A stretch of DNA of 64,000 nt, taken from Actinoplanes teichomyceticus ATCC 31121. Lineage in GTDB: Bacteria; Actinomycetota; Actinomycetes; Mycobacteriales; Micromonosporaceae. The stretch covers positions 7,423,001-7,487,000 of the forward strand of contig NZ_CP023865.1 of the NCBI RefSeq assembly GCF_003711105.1, given 5' to 3'. Shown here in pieces: positions 42,334 to 50,771 of this stretch (position 1 is the first letter of the stretch; every line of letters begins with the position of its first letter). The notes beneath the pieces are model-generated. The model was not told the origin of the DNA, did not search any database, and saw only the letters and a program-made list of their open reading frames with translations. Position numbers and translations under genes: made by a program.

Positions 42334-42374
42334 AGGCTATGCCTGCCCTACACGGGAGGGCAAACGAATTAACG
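42334..42374 (-). promoter_or_regulatory. Probable WhiB7-autoregulated promoter
   Basis: On the minus strand TTAATT lies 3 nt before a TTGCCC -35 (42363-42358), then 18 nt, then TAGCCT (42339-42334) as -10. An AT-rich element three bases upstream of the -35 is the known mark of WhiB7-dependent promoters. It lies directly after the uvrD2 stop. The -10 is weak, so the exact hexamer is uncertain. Confidence 0.55.
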
Positions 42375-42376
42375 GA

Positions 42377-44530
42377 CTAGTTTTCAAAGTTTTTTCGGCC
42401 AAGGTCCTCGGGGCTCGCGCCGCCCACCAACGCGAACACCGCCTCGCCGTACTGGCCAAGCTTGCGCGGGCCGATTCCGGCAATCGCCAGCAGCTGGGCC
42501 GGATCGGTCGGGCGGCGTTCCGCCACGGCCACCAGAGTGGCGTCGGTGAACACCACATATGCAGGGACTTTCAAGTCCGCGGCGGTGCTCGCGCGCCATT
42601 CCTGGAGCCGCTGGAACAGGTCCTCGTCCATATCGGACGGGCAGGTCGGGCAGCGTCCCAGCTTGCGGTCCGCGCCGGCCAGCAACGTCGCCCCGCAGAT
42701 CCGGCAGGACGACACCTTCGGCACCCGGCGGTCGGCGCGGCGACCCCGCTCACCGGCCGGACCGGACGACCCGGCGCGCTCGGCGCCGCCGGACCGCTCC
42801 AGCTGCGGCAGGAAACGGCACGGCCGGCGGGCCCGGCCGCCCGGCGCCCGGGACTGGCCGTAGGAGAGCCAGAGCAGCTGCCGGGCCCGGGTCACCCCGA
42901 CGTAGAGGAGGCGGCGCTCCTCCTCCAGCTGCTCGGCGGTTTTCGCGTACGTCGTGGGAATCGTCCCGTCCGCGAGCCCGACCAGGAAGACCGCGTCCCA
43001 CTCCAGGCCCTTGGCCGAGTGCAGCGAGGCCAGGGTGACCCCGGCCATGGTCGGCGCGTGCTGCTGCTCGGCCCGGCGGGCGAGTTCGTCGTTGAAGGCG
43101 GCGAGGGTGACCTCGCGCTGCACCCGGGCGCCCTCGCCGATCGGCAGGATCTGCGGCTCTCCCGCGTACTCCTCGGCGAGCACGACCAGCGCCGCGAGCG
43201 CCTCCCACTGCTCACGGGCGGCTCCGCCGGGCGGCGGCTGGGCGCGGTTCCAGCCGGTCGCCCGCAGCCCCTCCACGACCGCCTCGACGAGCGGCGTCTC
43301 GCCCGGGATGGCGCGCACGGCGGCACGCAGGGCCACCATCGCCTGCCGCACCTCGGGCCGCTCGAAGAACCGTTCGGCGCCGCGGACCACGTACGGCACC
43401 TCGGCGTCCGCCAGGGCTTCCTCGTACGCCTCGGACTGCGCGTTCGTACGGAAAAGCACCGCGATCTCGCTGGCCGGCGTGCCGGCCGCCAGGAGCTGGC
43501 GGCAACGCCGCGCCACCGCGGCCGCCTCGCCCGGCTCGTCCGGGAAGATCTTGAGCTCCGGTTCCGGGCCGGGCGGCCGCTGCCCGTGCAGTTCCAGACG
43601 CAGTTTCGCCTCGGTGCCACGGGCCTGCCGGATCACCGCGTTGGCCAGGCCCACCACCTGCGGGGTGGAGCGGTAGTCGCGGACCAGGCGGACCACCACG
43701 GCGCCGCGCCACCGGCGCGGGAAGTCGATCAGGTGGGCCGAGGTGGCGCCGGTGAACGAGTAGATCGTCTGGCTGGCGTCGCCCACCACGGTGAGATCGT
43801 CCCGGCCGCCCAGCCAGGCCTCCAGCAGGCGCTGCTGCAACGGGTTGACGTCCTGGTACTCGTCGACCACGAAATGCCGGTACTGCGCCCGGATCTGCTC
43901 GGCGACGTCCGGATGCTCCTCGATGCCCCAGACCGCGGCACGCAGGAGGTCCTCGAAGTCGATCACGCCCTGCCGGCGTTTGAGCGACTCGTAGGCCGCG
44001 AACACCTCGGCCACCCGGGCCGGCTCCAGCGGGGGCTCCCGCAGCGCCTTGGCGGCGGCCACCGCGTACTCCCCGGGTTCGACGAGGGACGACTTCGCCC
44101 ACTCGATCTCACCGGCCAGGTCGCGGGCGACCGCGCGGTCGGCGCGCACCCCGGCGCGGGCGGCGGCCAGGCCCACCACCCGGATCTTGCTCTCCATCAG
44201 TTCGGGCATGCCGCGGCCGTCGAGCAGGCGGGCGGCGAAGTAGCGGACCTGGCGCAGGGCGGCCGCGTGGAAGGTACGGGCCTGGACGCCGCCGGCGCCC
44301 AGCGAGGTGAGCCGGGCACGCATCTCGGCGGCGGCCCGCGCGGTGAAGGTCACCGCGAGCACGTGCCGCGGGTTGATCTCGCCGGACAGCGTCCGGTACG
44401 CGATCCGGTGGGTGATCGCCCGGGTCTTGCCGGTGCCGGCGCCGGCCAGGATGCAGACCGGCCCGGCCGGGGCCGTCACCGCCGTCCGCTGTTCCGGGTC
44501 CAGCCCGGCCAGCACCGTTTCAGTCCGCAC
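42377..44530 (-). CDS. uvrD2: UvrD2-type SF1 helicase with tetracysteine and HRDC domains
   Basis: A 717-aa 3'-5' DNA helicase. Walker A AGAGTGKT (about 31-38), TFTARAAAEMRARL (Ia), VVDEYQDVNPLQQRLL (II), VVGDASQTIYSFTGA (III), VRLVRDYRSTPQVV (IV), TLASLHSAKGLEWDAVFLVG (V) and LLYVGVTRARQLL (VI) are all intact. The C-terminus has the tetracysteine CRICG ... CPTCP and an HRDC domain (about 630-700) that mark UvrD2. GTG start 44530. Divergent from mrx1 across an 82-bp gap carrying a SigR-type promoter. Confidence 0.95.
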   Translation of the reverse strand: MRTETVLAGLDPEQRTAVTAPAGPVCILAGAGTGKTRAITHRIAYRTLSGEINPRHVLAVTFTARAAAEMRARLTSLGAGGVQARTFHAAALRQVRYFAARLLDGRGMPELMESKIRVVGLAAARAGVRADRAVARDLAGEIEWAKSSLVEPGEYAVAAAKALREPPLEPARVAEVFAAYESLKRRQGVIDFEDLLRAAVWGIEEHPDVAEQIRAQYRHFVVDEYQDVNPLQQRLLEAWLGGRDDLTVVGDASQTIYSFTGATSAHLIDFPRRWRGAVVVRLVRDYRSTPQVVGLANAVIRQARGTEAKLRLELHGQRPPGPEPELKIFPDEPGEAAAVARRCRQLLAAGTPASEIAVLFRTNAQSEAYEEALADAEVPYVVRGAERFFERPEVRQAMVALRAAVRAIPGETPLVEAVVEGLRATGWNRAQPPPGGAAREQWEALAALVVLAEEYAGEPQILPIGEGARVQREVTLAAFNDELARRAEQQHAPTMAGVTLASLHSAKGLEWDAVFLVGLADGTIPTTYAKTAEQLEEERRLLYVGVTRARQLLWLSYGQSRAPGGRARRPCRFLPQLERSGGAERAGSSGPAGERGRRADRRVPKVSSCRICGATLLAGADRKLGRCPTCPSDMDEDLFQRLQEWRASTAADLKVPAYVVFTDATLVAVAERRPTDPAQLLAIAGIGPRKLGQYGEAVFALVGGASPEDLGRKNFEN

Positions 44531-44535
44531 GGTAG

Positions 44536-44562
44536 GGAATCATGACACCCCTGGGGAGCGTT
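44536..44562 (+). promoter_or_regulatory. SigR-type promoter of the mycoredoxin gene
   Basis: GGAAT at 44536-44540, 19 nt, then GTT at 44560-44562, matching the SigR consensus GGAAT-N18/19-GTT. The mycoredoxin start is 51 nt downstream. Its role fits a thiol-stress sigma factor. Confidence 0.75.
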
Positions 44563-44612
44563 GTGCCGTAGGCGTAGTGCCGTGTGACTCGTATCCGAAG
44601 GAGCCCTGTCCG

Positions 44613-44876
44613 ATGCTGACCATGTACTCGACGTCCTGGTGTGGGTACTGCCACCGCCTCAAGTCGCAGCTCGATCGAGAAGGCATCGCCTACGACGTGG
44701 TGGACATCGAACAGGACCCGAAGGCCGCCGACTTCGTGATGAGCGTGAACGGCGGCAACCAGACGGTGCCCACGATCCGCATCGTTCCCACCGACGGCAG
44801 CTCCGAGATCGTGATGACCAACCCGTCGATCATTCAGGTCAAGCAGGCCCTGGCCGGCTCGGGCGTGGCCGGCTGA
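44613..44876 (+). CDS. mrx1: Mycoredoxin (glutaredoxin-like, mycothiol-dependent)
   Basis: An 87-aa thioredoxin-fold protein with active site WCGYC (about 10-14), the cis-Pro segment QTVPTIRI and the C-terminal glutaredoxin-like TNPSIIQVKQAL. Mycoredoxin-1 reduces protein-mycothiol mixed disulfides in actinobacteria. The gene is next to uvrD2, as in mycobacteria (Rv3198A/Rv3198c). AAGGAG lies 9 nt before the ATG. SigR control is inferred from the promoter at 44536-44562. Terminator at 44918-44942. Confidence 0.94.
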   Translation: MLTMYSTSWCGYCHRLKSQLDREGIAYDVVDIEQDPKAADFVMSVNGGNQTVPTIRIVPTDGSSEIVMTNPSIIQVKQALAGSGVAG

Positions 44877-44917
44877 TCGAGCCGGCACGGGCCGTCCGCA
44901 CGGTCCGGCAACACAGC

Positions 44918-44942
44918 AGGCCCCGGCGATGAGCCGGGGCCT
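44918..44942. terminator. Terminator after mrx1
   Basis: A perfect 10-bp stem AGGCCCCGGC (44918-44927) with its complement at 44933-44942 and a GATGA loop. It lies between convergent mrx1 and the VOC-family gene. Confidence 0.8.
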
Positions 44943-44972
44943 TCGCGTACTCCGGCACGCCCGGCGGGGTTC

Positions 44973-45326
44973 CTACTGACGTCGCCGGGCGAGGACACAG
45001 AACTCGTTGCCCTCGGGGTCCGCCAGCACGACCCACGATTGGTCACCCTGGCCGATGTCGACGCGCCGTGCGCCGTGCGCGACCAGACGGGCCACCTCGG
45101 CGTCCTGGTCATCCGGCCGGAAGTCGAGATGCAGGCGGCTCTTGGCCGTCTTGGGCTCATCGATCCGGACGAAGTCCAACCCCGGCATGCGATCCGGCGC
45201 CGGACGGATCTCGAACTCCTCGTCGGAGGAGTGCACCACCACCCAACCGAGAGCCTCGGCCCACCACTGCCCCAGGGTCACCGGATCGACCGAATGAACG
45301 ATTACCTGCTCCCACTCCAAGGTCAT
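44973..45326 (-). CDS. VOC-superfamily (glyoxalase/bleomycin-resistance-like) protein
   Basis: A 117-aa protein with two beta-alpha-beta3 modules. Recognisable segments are LGQWWAEALGWVVVHSSDEEFEIRP, RLHLDFRPDDQDAEVARLVAHGA and WVVLADPEGNEFCVL, the last being the usual C-terminal VOC motif. Small stand-alone members bind or modify hydrophobic ligands; a specific substrate cannot be named. ATG start. Confidence 0.85.
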   Translation of the reverse strand: MTLEWEQVIVHSVDPVTLGQWWAEALGWVVVHSSDEEFEIRPAPDRMPGLDFVRIDEPKTAKSRLHLDFRPDDQDAEVARLVAHGARRVDIGQGDQSWVVLADPEGNEFCVLARRRQ

Positions 45327-45445
45327 CCAAAGAGGCTAGACCTCGTGATCCGGTGTCGACGAGCACGCCGACGCCGCAGCACGGCGGCCCGGCGCCGGCC
45401 GGGTGGGCGAGAGCACCCGGGGCCGGACCGGCCGGCTGGTGCCGA

Positions 45446-45487
45446 CGCGCAGGGGGCCGGCCCCGTTCCGGGCCGGCCCCCTGCGCG
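45446..45487. terminator. Strong hairpin downstream of the PhyH gene
   Basis: An 18-bp perfect stem (45446-45463 with 45470-45487) and 6-nt loop, 13 nt past the stop of the minus-strand dioxygenase gene. The rest of 45327-45445 shows nothing recognisable. Confidence 0.8.
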
Positions 45488-45499
45488 TGCCCGGCGGTT

Positions 45500-46381
45500 C
45501 TACGGGATCAGCGCCGGGATGCTGGAGTCGAGCAGGCCCCGCTCCTTGAGCACGCCGTAGAGCGGCGTGGTCTCCGGGTAGTGACCCCACTGGTGGTCGC
45601 CGTCACCGTTGCCGAAGCCGCCGAGCAGCTGCTTCTGCACGTCGTTGAGGCCCGCCCACTCCGGCCGGTTCGGCAGGTCCGCAACCTCGTCGCGGATGAC
45701 GATCCAGCGCGGCGTGTAGCCGAAGAACGCGCCGACACGGGTGATGTCGGAGTAGTTGTCCGAACGGGCGTGCCAGATGCGCCGGTCGAAGACCACCAGG
45801 TCACCCGGGTTCGCGGTGATCTGCACGGCGCCCTCGGGCTGCGGCCACGGAACGCCACGGCTCGGCGGGCCGGGCAGCCAGTTGGTCTTGTGGCTGCCGG
45901 GCAGCACGGTGAAGTTGCCCCGGCCGGTCTCGCTGACGTCGGAGAACCAGTACGCCAGCTTCACCGACATCATCGGACGCGGGTCGGTCTCGATCTCCCG
46001 GTTCTGCCGGCCGCCGTCCTGGTGCCAGTGCCACCATTCCTTCTGCTTCTCGTGCAGCTGCGGGTGCACGTCGATGTGCGAGTGGTACACGTGGATGTTC
46101 CACCCGAGCAGCGACCAGATGTACTTGAAAGCCTTGGGGTGGTCGAGCAGGAAAGCCAGCTCGGGCACGTGGGCGATCGGGGAGAGCTGGTGCAGCGCGC
46201 CGGTCGCGCTCAGCGTGCCCTCGGCCTTCGCCTTCTCGTAGTACCCCAGGATCGCGGTCCGGCCGGCCTCGATCTCGCTTTCACTCAGCACCGACGGCAC
46301 GATGATGTAGCCATCGCGGTCGAACGCCTCCCGCTCCTCCGCGGACATCGGCGTCCACGCAGGCGCTTCCACCTGGGTCAT
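45500..46381 (-). CDS. Phytanoyl-CoA dioxygenase (PhyH) family Fe(II)/2-oxoglutarate oxygenase
   Basis: A 293-aa PhyH-family protein. Iron-binding residues are expected in WWHWHQDGG (H-x-D) and in the late His of RRIWHARSDN, with the Arg of DITRVGAFFGY for 2-oxoglutarate. Other family segments are FDRDGYIIVPSVL and GNFTVLPGSHKTNW. Relatives hydroxylate lipids, ectoine or natural-product intermediates. The lone genomic position, flanked by VOC and NUDIX genes, gives no substrate hint. ATG 46381 is preceded by GAGAGGGGA. Confidence 0.87.
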   Translation of the reverse strand: MTQVEAPAWTPMSAEEREAFDRDGYIIVPSVLSESEIEAGRTAILGYYEKAKAEGTLSATGALHQLSPIAHVPELAFLLDHPKAFKYIWSLLGWNIHVYHSHIDVHPQLHEKQKEWWHWHQDGGRQNREIETDPRPMMSVKLAYWFSDVSETGRGNFTVLPGSHKTNWLPGPPSRGVPWPQPEGAVQITANPGDLVVFDRRIWHARSDNYSDITRVGAFFGYTPRWIVIRDEVADLPNRPEWAGLNDVQKQLLGGFGNGDGDHQWGHYPETTPLYGVLKERGLLDSSIPALIP

Positions 46382-46468
46382 CGGATCCCCTCTCGCTCTT
46401 TTAAGCATTGACGCGACCAGACCGCGCCCAGGTTGCCTCGCGAGACGAGAATTCTTCTGATCAACCGG

Positions 46469-47464
46469 TCAGCCGTGCTCCCGCCCACCGTCGTGCAGCC
46501 ACTTCTCGATGAGGTAGAACGCGATCGAGGAGCGCATCGGCAGGCCCATCGGGACACCAGTGTCCGGGTGCACGTAGTCACCGGCGATCATCCCGGCGAT
46601 GTCGTCGCGGGAGAACCAGTGCGCCTCGTCGATCTCCTCCGGGTCCAGCCGCAGCGGCTGCGCCGGGTCGGCGGTCGCCAGGAAGCCGAGCATCAGTGAG
46701 CCCGGGTAGGGCCAGGACTGGCTGCCCTCGTACCGCAGGGTGTCGAGCCGGATGCCGACCTCCTCCCGGACCTCGCGGATCACCGCGGCCTCGGCGGACT
46801 CACCCGGCTCGACGTAACCGGCCAGGCAGGAGAAGCGGGTCGCGCCGTCCGGCCCCCGGCCCCAGGCCGCGTTGTGCCCGAGCAGGCAGCGGCCGGCCGG
46901 GCCGGGCACGCCGTCGTGCACCACCACGATCATCGCCGGGTCGGTACGCGGCCACATCAGCTGCCCGTCCGCGTCGGCTCGGGCCCAGCCGGCCTCCACC
47001 GCGACCGTCGGCTTGCCGGTGCGCGGCGAGAACCGGTGGCTGGCGTGCCAGTTGGTGAGCGCGGCGGCGGCTGTGAACAGGCCGGCGTCGCGGTCGTCGA
47101 GCAGGTGGCCGATCTCCCGCAGCGTCGCCGGACGCGTTCCGTCGGCCGGGGGCGGCGTCGCGTCCATGGTCCACAGCGGGGTGCCGTCGGTGTCGAGGCC
47201 GAGGAACCAGTGCTCGGCGTCCGGGGCGTCGGCCGACGGGATCAGGACCAGCGTGGCGCCCCCGCCGGCCCGGTCGGCGACCAGGGCCCGGCCCCCCTTC
47301 GCCAGGTCCACCACCAGGACCAGGCCCCGGGTCCAGGCCTCGGCCAGCCACGCCTCGTCCTTACGGCGCTCGGCGGCACGGTCCAGCGTGGTACGCGCCA
47401 GCGGTGGGGTGCCGGGCTGCTCACCGCCGAGGTCGGGCTGCTCCACTTGCTCGGTGCCGGTCAC
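46469..47464 (-). CDS. nudC: NUDIX NAD(+)/NADH pyrophosphatase NudC-like, zinc ribbon lost
   Basis: A 331-aa protein with the complete NUDIX box GYVEPGESAEAAVIREVREEVGI and a variant of the NADH-specific tail motif (SQSWPYPGS against SQPWPFPxS). NudC cleaves NADH and removes NAD caps from RNA. The zinc-ribbon position reads FSPRTGKPTVAVEAGWAR, with no cysteines, whereas E. coli NudC has four. GTG 47464 overlaps the M16 stop by 4 nt (GTGA), so it is the third gene of the M16 operon. Located as Rv3199c relative to uvrD2/mrx1. Confidence 0.85.
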   Translation of the reverse strand: MTGTEQVEQPDLGGEQPGTPPLARTTLDRAAERRKDEAWLAEAWTRGLVLVVDLAKGGRALVADRAGGGATLVLIPSADAPDAEHWFLGLDTDGTPLWTMDATPPPADGTRPATLREIGHLLDDRDAGLFTAAAALTNWHASHRFSPRTGKPTVAVEAGWARADADGQLMWPRTDPAMIVVVHDGVPGPAGRCLLGHNAAWGRGPDGATRFSCLAGYVEPGESAEAAVIREVREEVGIRLDTLRYEGSQSWPYPGSLMLGFLATADPAQPLRLDPEEIDEAHWFSRDDIAGMIAGDYVHPDTGVPMGLPMRSSIAFYLIEKWLHDGGREHG

Positions 47465-48786
47465 TGCGCGCTGCGCTCCACCGCGGTCAGGGCGGCGAGC
47501 TGGGGCTCGACCTTCTCGGCGTCGCCGAGCACCACGGTCACCCCGCGCGACGGGGCGAGGTACCTGGCCGCGGCGGCGGCGACCTGCTCCGCGGTGGCGG
47601 CGGCGAGCGCGGCCGAGTGCTCCCGCAGGTAGTCCAGGCGCAGGCCGAAGCCCGCGTACACGCTGGCCAGCCCGGCCAGACCGGCCTGGGTGGACATGCC
47701 CAGCCGGAGGGTGCCCAGGGCGTACCGCCGGGCCTGCTCCAGCTCCTCCTCACCGGGTGGGAGGCTGGCGATGCGGCCCAGTTCGTACGTCGTCTCCAGC
47801 AGGGACGGGCCGGTCACCTCGGTGGCCACGTCGGCGGCGGCCAGCAGGGCGGAGCCGGCCACGAAGTGCTCGATCACCGAGTGCGAGCCGTACGTGTAGC
47901 CCTTGTCCTCGCGGATGTTCTCCACCCAGCGGGACGAGAAGTACCCGCCGAACACCATGTTCGCCAGGGTGAGGGCGGCGTAGTCCGGGTCGGTACGGGT
48001 CAGCGCGGGCAGCGCGATCCGCAGCGACGACTGCACCGAGCCGGGCCGGTCGACCAGCAGCAGCGGGCCCGGCCGCAGCGCCGGGGTGGGCGGGACGACG
48101 CCGTCGCCGGCCGCGCCGGTCCAGCCGCCCAGCATCTTCTCCGCCAGGTCGATGGCCTGCTCCGGATCGATGTCGCCGACCAGGACCAGGGTCGCGCCGT
48201 CCGGCCGGACCCGGTCGGCGTGCAGCCGGCGCAGGGCCTCCGGCTCCACGGCACGGACCTCGTCCGGCTCCGGGGTCTGCACCGCGTACGGGTGGCTGCC
48301 GTACATCCGCTTGAGCAGCGCGACCCGCGCCAGGTGCGAGGGCTGGCTGAGGGCCACCTGGATGTGGTCGACCAGGCGCTCGCGCTCGGTGACCACCTCC
48401 TCGCCGGGGTAGGCGGCGTCGGTGAGCACGGCGGCCAGGATCTCCAGGGTCCGGCCCAGCCCGCCGGCCAGCGCGTTGCCGCTGATCTGCAGCCGGTCCG
48501 GGTCCAGCCCGGCGGCCAGGCCACCACCGACCGCCTGCAGCTCGGCGGCGATGTCCAGCATCGACATCGTGCCGGTGCCGGTGAACAGCGCCTGGGACAG
48601 CAGTGTCGCCGGGGCCAGCGGGGCCCGGCCGAACGGGATGCGCAACCGCACCTCGACCAGCGGCACCGCGGCGCGGCGGATGGCGATCACGGTCAGCCCG
48701 GTGGGCAGCTTGCGCTCGGCCTGCGGGGGCAGGGTCAGCTCGGCGTCCGGGATCAGGTCCGGCAGGGCCTTGGTCACGCTGGTCAT
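47461..48786 (-). CDS. M16 zinc-peptidase homologue, non-catalytic partner
   Basis: A 441-aa M16-fold protein that lacks the HxxEH motif. It keeps the C-terminal domain Arg/Tyr pair region (GGYFSSRWVENIREDKGYTYG) that binds substrate in heterodimeric M16B enzymes such as mitochondrial processing peptidase alpha or Sphingomonas subunits. It follows the catalytic M16 gene with a 73-bp gap, so the two probably form a heterodimer. No signal peptide. Confidence 0.88.
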   Translation of the reverse strand: MTSVTKALPDLIPDAELTLPPQAERKLPTGLTVIAIRRAAVPLVEVRLRIPFGRAPLAPATLLSQALFTGTGTMSMLDIAAELQAVGGGLAAGLDPDRLQISGNALAGGLGRTLEILAAVLTDAAYPGEEVVTERERLVDHIQVALSQPSHLARVALLKRMYGSHPYAVQTPEPDEVRAVEPEALRRLHADRVRPDGATLVLVGDIDPEQAIDLAEKMLGGWTGAAGDGVVPPTPALRPGPLLLVDRPGSVQSSLRIALPALTRTDPDYAALTLANMVFGGYFSSRWVENIREDKGYTYGSHSVIEHFVAGSALLAAADVATEVTGPSLLETTYELGRIASLPPGEEELEQARRYALGTLRLGMSTQAGLAGLASVYAGFGLRLDYLREHSAALAAATAEQVAAAAARYLAPSRGVTVVLGDAEKVEPQLAALTAVERSAQ

Positions 48787-48859
48787 GCTGTGCCTTCCTT
48801 CGGCGTGCGCGGTGCGAGGCCGGGCGGCGGCGCGGCGCGGCGCCGCTGGGCGCGGAGGG

Positions 48860-50167
48860 TCATGCCGCCGCTCCGGGGATCACTTCGACTGCTGCGCGGC
48901 GCTCCGGCCGCAGGGTGGCCGCGGCCGCGACGATCTGCTCCGCGGTCACCTCACTGATCAGCTTGGGCAGCTCGTTGAGCAACTGCGGGCGGCCACGCTG
49001 CAGCTCCAGCACGGCCATCGGCAGGGCCCGGCCGAGCACCTCGTCGGTGCCCTGCAGCAGCCGGGCGCCCATCCGGGCCTGGGTGCGCTCCAGCTCGCCC
49101 GGCTTGAGGCCGTCGGCGACCAGGCGGTCCAGCTCCTCGTCGACGGTGCGCAGCACCTTGCCGGCGTCCCCGCCGGGCGGCATGTGCGCCTGCAGCAGCA
49201 GCGCCGTCGGGTTGCGGACCTGGTACTCGTCGCCCATGAAGCCGAGGTAGCCGCCGATGTTGGTGACCGAGCGGTCCCGCTGCACCAGGCGTTCCACCAG
49301 GCGGGCGGCGTCGCCGTCGGTGAGCACCTCGGCCAGCACCGCGAAGGGCAGGTACGCGTCGAAGGCGGCGATCGGGTCGGGCACGCGGTAGCCGGCGGCG
49401 ACCGCGGGCAGCGGGGCGATGCGATCGGTGTACGACTCCCGCCGCTCGCCGTCCAGATCCGGCTCGGCGAAGTCGGGCAGCACCGGGGCCGGGCGGGCCG
49501 GCACGTCCCCGAAGTGCCGCTCGATCAGCGCGGTCGCCTCGGCCACGTCGAAGTCGCCGGCCACCGAGAGCACCGCGTTGCCGCAGGCGTAGTAGCGGTC
49601 GAAGAAGCCCTGCGCGTCCTCGACGGTGGCGCTCTCCAGATCCGCGAAGGACCCGTAGCCGTCGTGGGCGTTCGGGAAGGTGCGGAACATCACCGGGGGC
49701 AGCCGCAGCCACGGGAACCCGCCGTACGGCCGGTTCAGCACGTTGACCCGGATCTCCTCCTTGACCACGTCGACCTGGTTGCGCAGGTTCTCCTCGGTGA
49801 GCCGGGGGCCGCGCATCCGGTCGGCCTCGAGGAAGAGCGCCCGCTCCAGCGCGCCGGAGGGCAGCACCTCGAAGTAGTCCGTGTAGTCCAGGTGGGTGGA
49901 GCCGTTGAAGCTGCCGCCGGCCCCCTGCACGTGCCGGAAGTGGGCGAGCTTCTCCAGGTTCGCCGAGCCCTGGAACATCAGGTGTTCGAAGAGGTGGGCG
50001 AAGCCGGTCCGGCCCTCCGGCTCGCTGCGGATGCCCACGTCGTAGACGACGGCCACGCCGACGACCGGGGCGCTGCGATCCGGCGAGAGGACCACGCGCA
50101 GACCGTTGGCGAGGGTGAACCGCTCGACCGGGTATTTCGTCGCGGGAATCTGGATTCTGGACGCCAC
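48860..50167 (-). CDS. M16 zinc metallopeptidase, catalytic subunit
   Basis: A 435-aa M16B peptidase with inverted zinc motif HLFEHLMFQG (HxxEH, about residues 63-67) and the distal Glu in VVKEEIRVNVL. Substrate-clamp segments are GVAVVYDVGIRSEP and GGSFNGSTHLDYTDYFEVLP. It heads the M16-M16-nudC operon. Start ATG 50167. Predicted cytoplasmic; peptide substrate unknown. Confidence 0.92.
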   Translation of the reverse strand: MASRIQIPATKYPVERFTLANGLRVVLSPDRSAPVVGVAVVYDVGIRSEPEGRTGFAHLFEHLMFQGSANLEKLAHFRHVQGAGGSFNGSTHLDYTDYFEVLPSGALERALFLEADRMRGPRLTEENLRNQVDVVKEEIRVNVLNRPYGGFPWLRLPPVMFRTFPNAHDGYGSFADLESATVEDAQGFFDRYYACGNAVLSVAGDFDVAEATALIERHFGDVPARPAPVLPDFAEPDLDGERRESYTDRIAPLPAVAAGYRVPDPIAAFDAYLPFAVLAEVLTDGDAARLVERLVQRDRSVTNIGGYLGFMGDEYQVRNPTALLLQAHMPPGGDAGKVLRTVDEELDRLVADGLKPGELERTQARMGARLLQGTDEVLGRALPMAVLELQRGRPQLLNELPKLISEVTAEQIVAAAATLRPERRAAVEVIPGAAA

Positions 50168-50260
50168 CAGGTGACATTAGCGCGCCGCGTGACCACCCGT
50201 GGGCCGACGTGTGGCGGCGTACGGGGAAGGGGGTTCCGGTCCCGTCATGCGGTCGGACGC

Positions 50261-50307
50261 TTGACGCACTAAACCTATCTGTTCCACTATTCCCATCCAA
50301 CAGATAG
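50261..50307 (+). promoter_or_regulatory. Promoter with overlapping inverted repeat upstream of the Rrf2 gene
   Basis: TTGACG (50261-50266), 18 nt, CACTAT (50285-50290) form a sigma-70-type promoter. A 9-bp inverted repeat, CTATCTGTT (50275-50283) and AACAGATAG (50299-50307), brackets the -10. Binding there would block initiation, so it is a likely Rrf2 autoregulatory operator. Confidence 0.65.
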
Positions 50308-50345
50308 ATTAAGCGAAGTTTGATCCGCTGGGAGGGAGCTCCGCC

Positions 50346-50759
50346 GTGTACGTCTCGGCACGCACGGACTACGCGGTCCGCGCCATGCTCGCCGTCACCG
50401 CGGCGCATCCGCGCCTGGTCAAGGCCGCCGGCCTGGCCGCCGCGCAGGACATCCCGCTCAGCTTCCTGCAGGGCATCCTGCTCGATCTGCGCCGCGCCGG
50501 GCTGCTGCACAGCCACCGCGGCGTGGACGGCGGGTACGCCCTGGCCCGCGCGGCCGAGGAGATCACCGTCGGCGACGTGGTACGCGCCGTCGGCGGCGCG
50601 CTGACCACGGTCCGCGGCCTCCCCACCGCGACCGCGACCTATCACGGGGCGGCGACCGCGCTGCACGACGTGTGGATCGCCGTCGAGGCGGCCATCGAGG
50701 GCGTGGTCGACCACCGGACCCTGGCCGAACTCTCCACCACCTCAATAAAGCAGAACTAG
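50346..50759 (+). CDS. Rrf2-family transcriptional regulator without cluster cysteines
   Basis: A 137-aa Rrf2 protein. N-terminal winged helix: YVSARTDYAVRAMLAVTAAHP, then AAAQDIPLSFLQGILLDLRRAGLLHSHRGVDGGYALARAAEEITVGDVVRAV. No cysteine is present, so it cannot hold the Fe-S cluster of IscR/NsrR; it is closer in type to CymR-like sulfur regulators. GTG 50346, with GGGAGGGAG upstream. It ends 12 nt before ssuA and probably controls that operon. Confidence 0.9.
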   Translation: MYVSARTDYAVRAMLAVTAAHPRLVKAAGLAAAQDIPLSFLQGILLDLRRAGLLHSHRGVDGGYALARAAEEITVGDVVRAVGGALTTVRGLPTATATYHGAATALHDVWIAVEAAIEGVVDHRTLAELSTTSIKQN

Positions 50760-50771
50760 GAGTAAGTGAGC

